From NCBI GenBank assembly GCA_052318935.1, contig JBQRKO010000012.1: a stretch of 64,000 nt of DNA, one strand, 5' to 3'. The notes below the pieces were generated by a model. The model made no database searches. It saw only the letters and a program-made list of their open reading frames with translations, and was not told the origin of the DNA. Positions 63,398 to 64,000 of this stretch are shown here, one piece after another. The translations under genes were made by a program, and so were the position numbers. This stretch comes from Niallia sp052318935. GTDB taxonomy: Bacteria; Bacillota; Bacilli; Bacillales; Cytobacillaceae. The stretch's first letter is position 1; each line of letters begins with the position of its first letter.

Positions 63398-64000
63398 ATG
63401 AACAGCTCATGGAATCGACTAACTCCAAAAAAGAAAAGAAACAAACAAGCGGTCCAGTATGTAGATAGGGAATTAAAAAACTTTACTGCAGAAGAACTGG
63501 ATTTGAATCTAAATATTAATATTAATAACATTAAACAGGCATTAGGGAACAGCAGTGATGTCAGTATTCGCGAGTTTAAGATGGGAAGCCCATTCAATAA
63601 GAAAGTTGCTACCGTTTATATTAATGGGTTAACAGATAAACAGATCATGGGAAATTTTATTATTAATAAACTAATGAATGATATAACTATCGCGGAACAT
63701 GCGGATCAATCTATTTCTACTCAAATAGGCACTTTTATCAAAGAACATATATTAACGATCACACATGTGGAGGAAGTAAAAGATTGGAAGAAACTCTTTC
63801 TCTCTCTTTTATCAGGTCAAACAATTGTTCTGGTGGATGGATGGGATCAGGCGCTTGGATGTGCAGCACAAGGAGGAGAATTAAGAGGAATCTCAGAACC
63901 ATTAGCTGAGCCATCTGTAAGAGGACCAAGAGATAGTTTTACAGAGTCGCTAATAACCAATACTGCTTTGATTCGCAGCAGAATTAAAACACCTGATTTA
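63398..64000 (+). CDS. Germinant receptor A subunit (GerA family), 5' part
   Basis: An open frame of 201 codons runs off the window end. It starts at the ATG at 63398 with GGAG about ten bases upstream. The N-terminal domain of a GerA protein is recognised from TVYINGLTDKQIM, the IVLVDGWDQALG strand and especially SEPLAEPSVRGPRDSFTESL followed by NTALIRSRIK. It would be the first gene of a second ger operon, opposite in direction to the one at 42.8-47.0 kb. B and C subunits are expected just beyond the window. Confidence 0.9.
   Translation, partial: MNSSWNRLTPKKKRNKQAVQYVDRELKNFTAEELDLNLNININNIKQALGNSSDVSIREFKMGSPFNKKVATVYINGLTDKQIMGNFIINKLMNDITIAEHADQSISTQIGTFIKEHILTITHVEEVKDWKKLFLSLLSGQTIVLVDGWDQALGCAAQGGELRGISEPLAEPSVRGPRDSFTESLITNTALIRSRIKTPDL

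Noticed and set aside
1..64000. Prophage, integrase, tRNA or rRNA genes
   Set aside because: No integrase, phage structural gene, tRNA cloverleaf or rRNA segment was recognised in the window.

Overview
This window comes from a low-GC, endospore-forming member of the Bacillaceae. The evidence is a GerA/GerB/GerC germinant-receptor operon plus the start of a second one, PucR-controlled pyrimidine catabolism, SsbB/PgcA/GalE/LCP-type housekeeping genes, sigma-D-like promoters before two chemoreceptors, and strong AGGAGG-type ribosome sites. The genus cannot be fixed from the sequence alone.

Layout. 1-7.1 kb: envelope genes (truncated VanZ-like gene, LCP-family ligase, VOC protein, galE, WecG/TagA-type glycosyltransferase) and a membrane pair resembling YknW/YknX without its ABC transporter. 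7.6-10.1 kb: a competence-type ssbB with a small downstream gene and a ComK-like promoter, then the phosphoglucomutase pgcA. 11-19 kb: two methyl-accepting chemotaxis proteins, a drug-type MFS exporter, a cysteine hydrolase and a YhfP-type oxidoreductase. 19-25.6 kb: a DUF2207-like gene broken by one stop codon behind a sigma-W-like promoter, an array of eleven 51-bp palindromic repeats, an Lrp/LysE pair, and a small graveyard of an amidohydrolase and a LacI regulator. 25.8-36.7 kb: a processive glycosyltransferase, a sucrose operon (permease, sucrose-6-phosphate hydrolase, LacI regulator) with readable operators, a gamma-glutamyltransferase/MFS operon and a GntR regulator. 37-42.7 kb: an unusual cluster joining a methionine-type ABC importer to a zinc-methyltransferase-like UroD homologue, a deviant ProC-like reductase and a VOC protein. 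42.8-47 kb: a four-gene germination operon. 47.2-56.9 kb: a full reductive pyrimidine pathway (PreT, PreA, dihydropyrimidinase, an unknown 86-residue protein, beta-ureidopropionase, omega-aminotransferase) with its PucR regulator. 57-64 kb: a TetR/MFS pair with twin operators, a Pro/Gly-rich protein, an intact VanZ protein, an Xre regulator whose partner gene is cut off by a repeat, UDP-glucose dehydrogenase and the start of a second gerA.

A striking property is the density of small non-coding elements in the gaps. Several share one GC-rich core but carry different terminal inverted repeats; some have clear target duplications, one is nested in another, and one is a recombinant of such a nest. 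Other families include a short repeat downstream of several genes (which supplies the C-terminus of one protein) and the 51-bp array. The best candidates for undescribed biology are the modular repeat superfamily, the 51-bp array, and the MetNIQ-UroD-ProC-VOC cluster.
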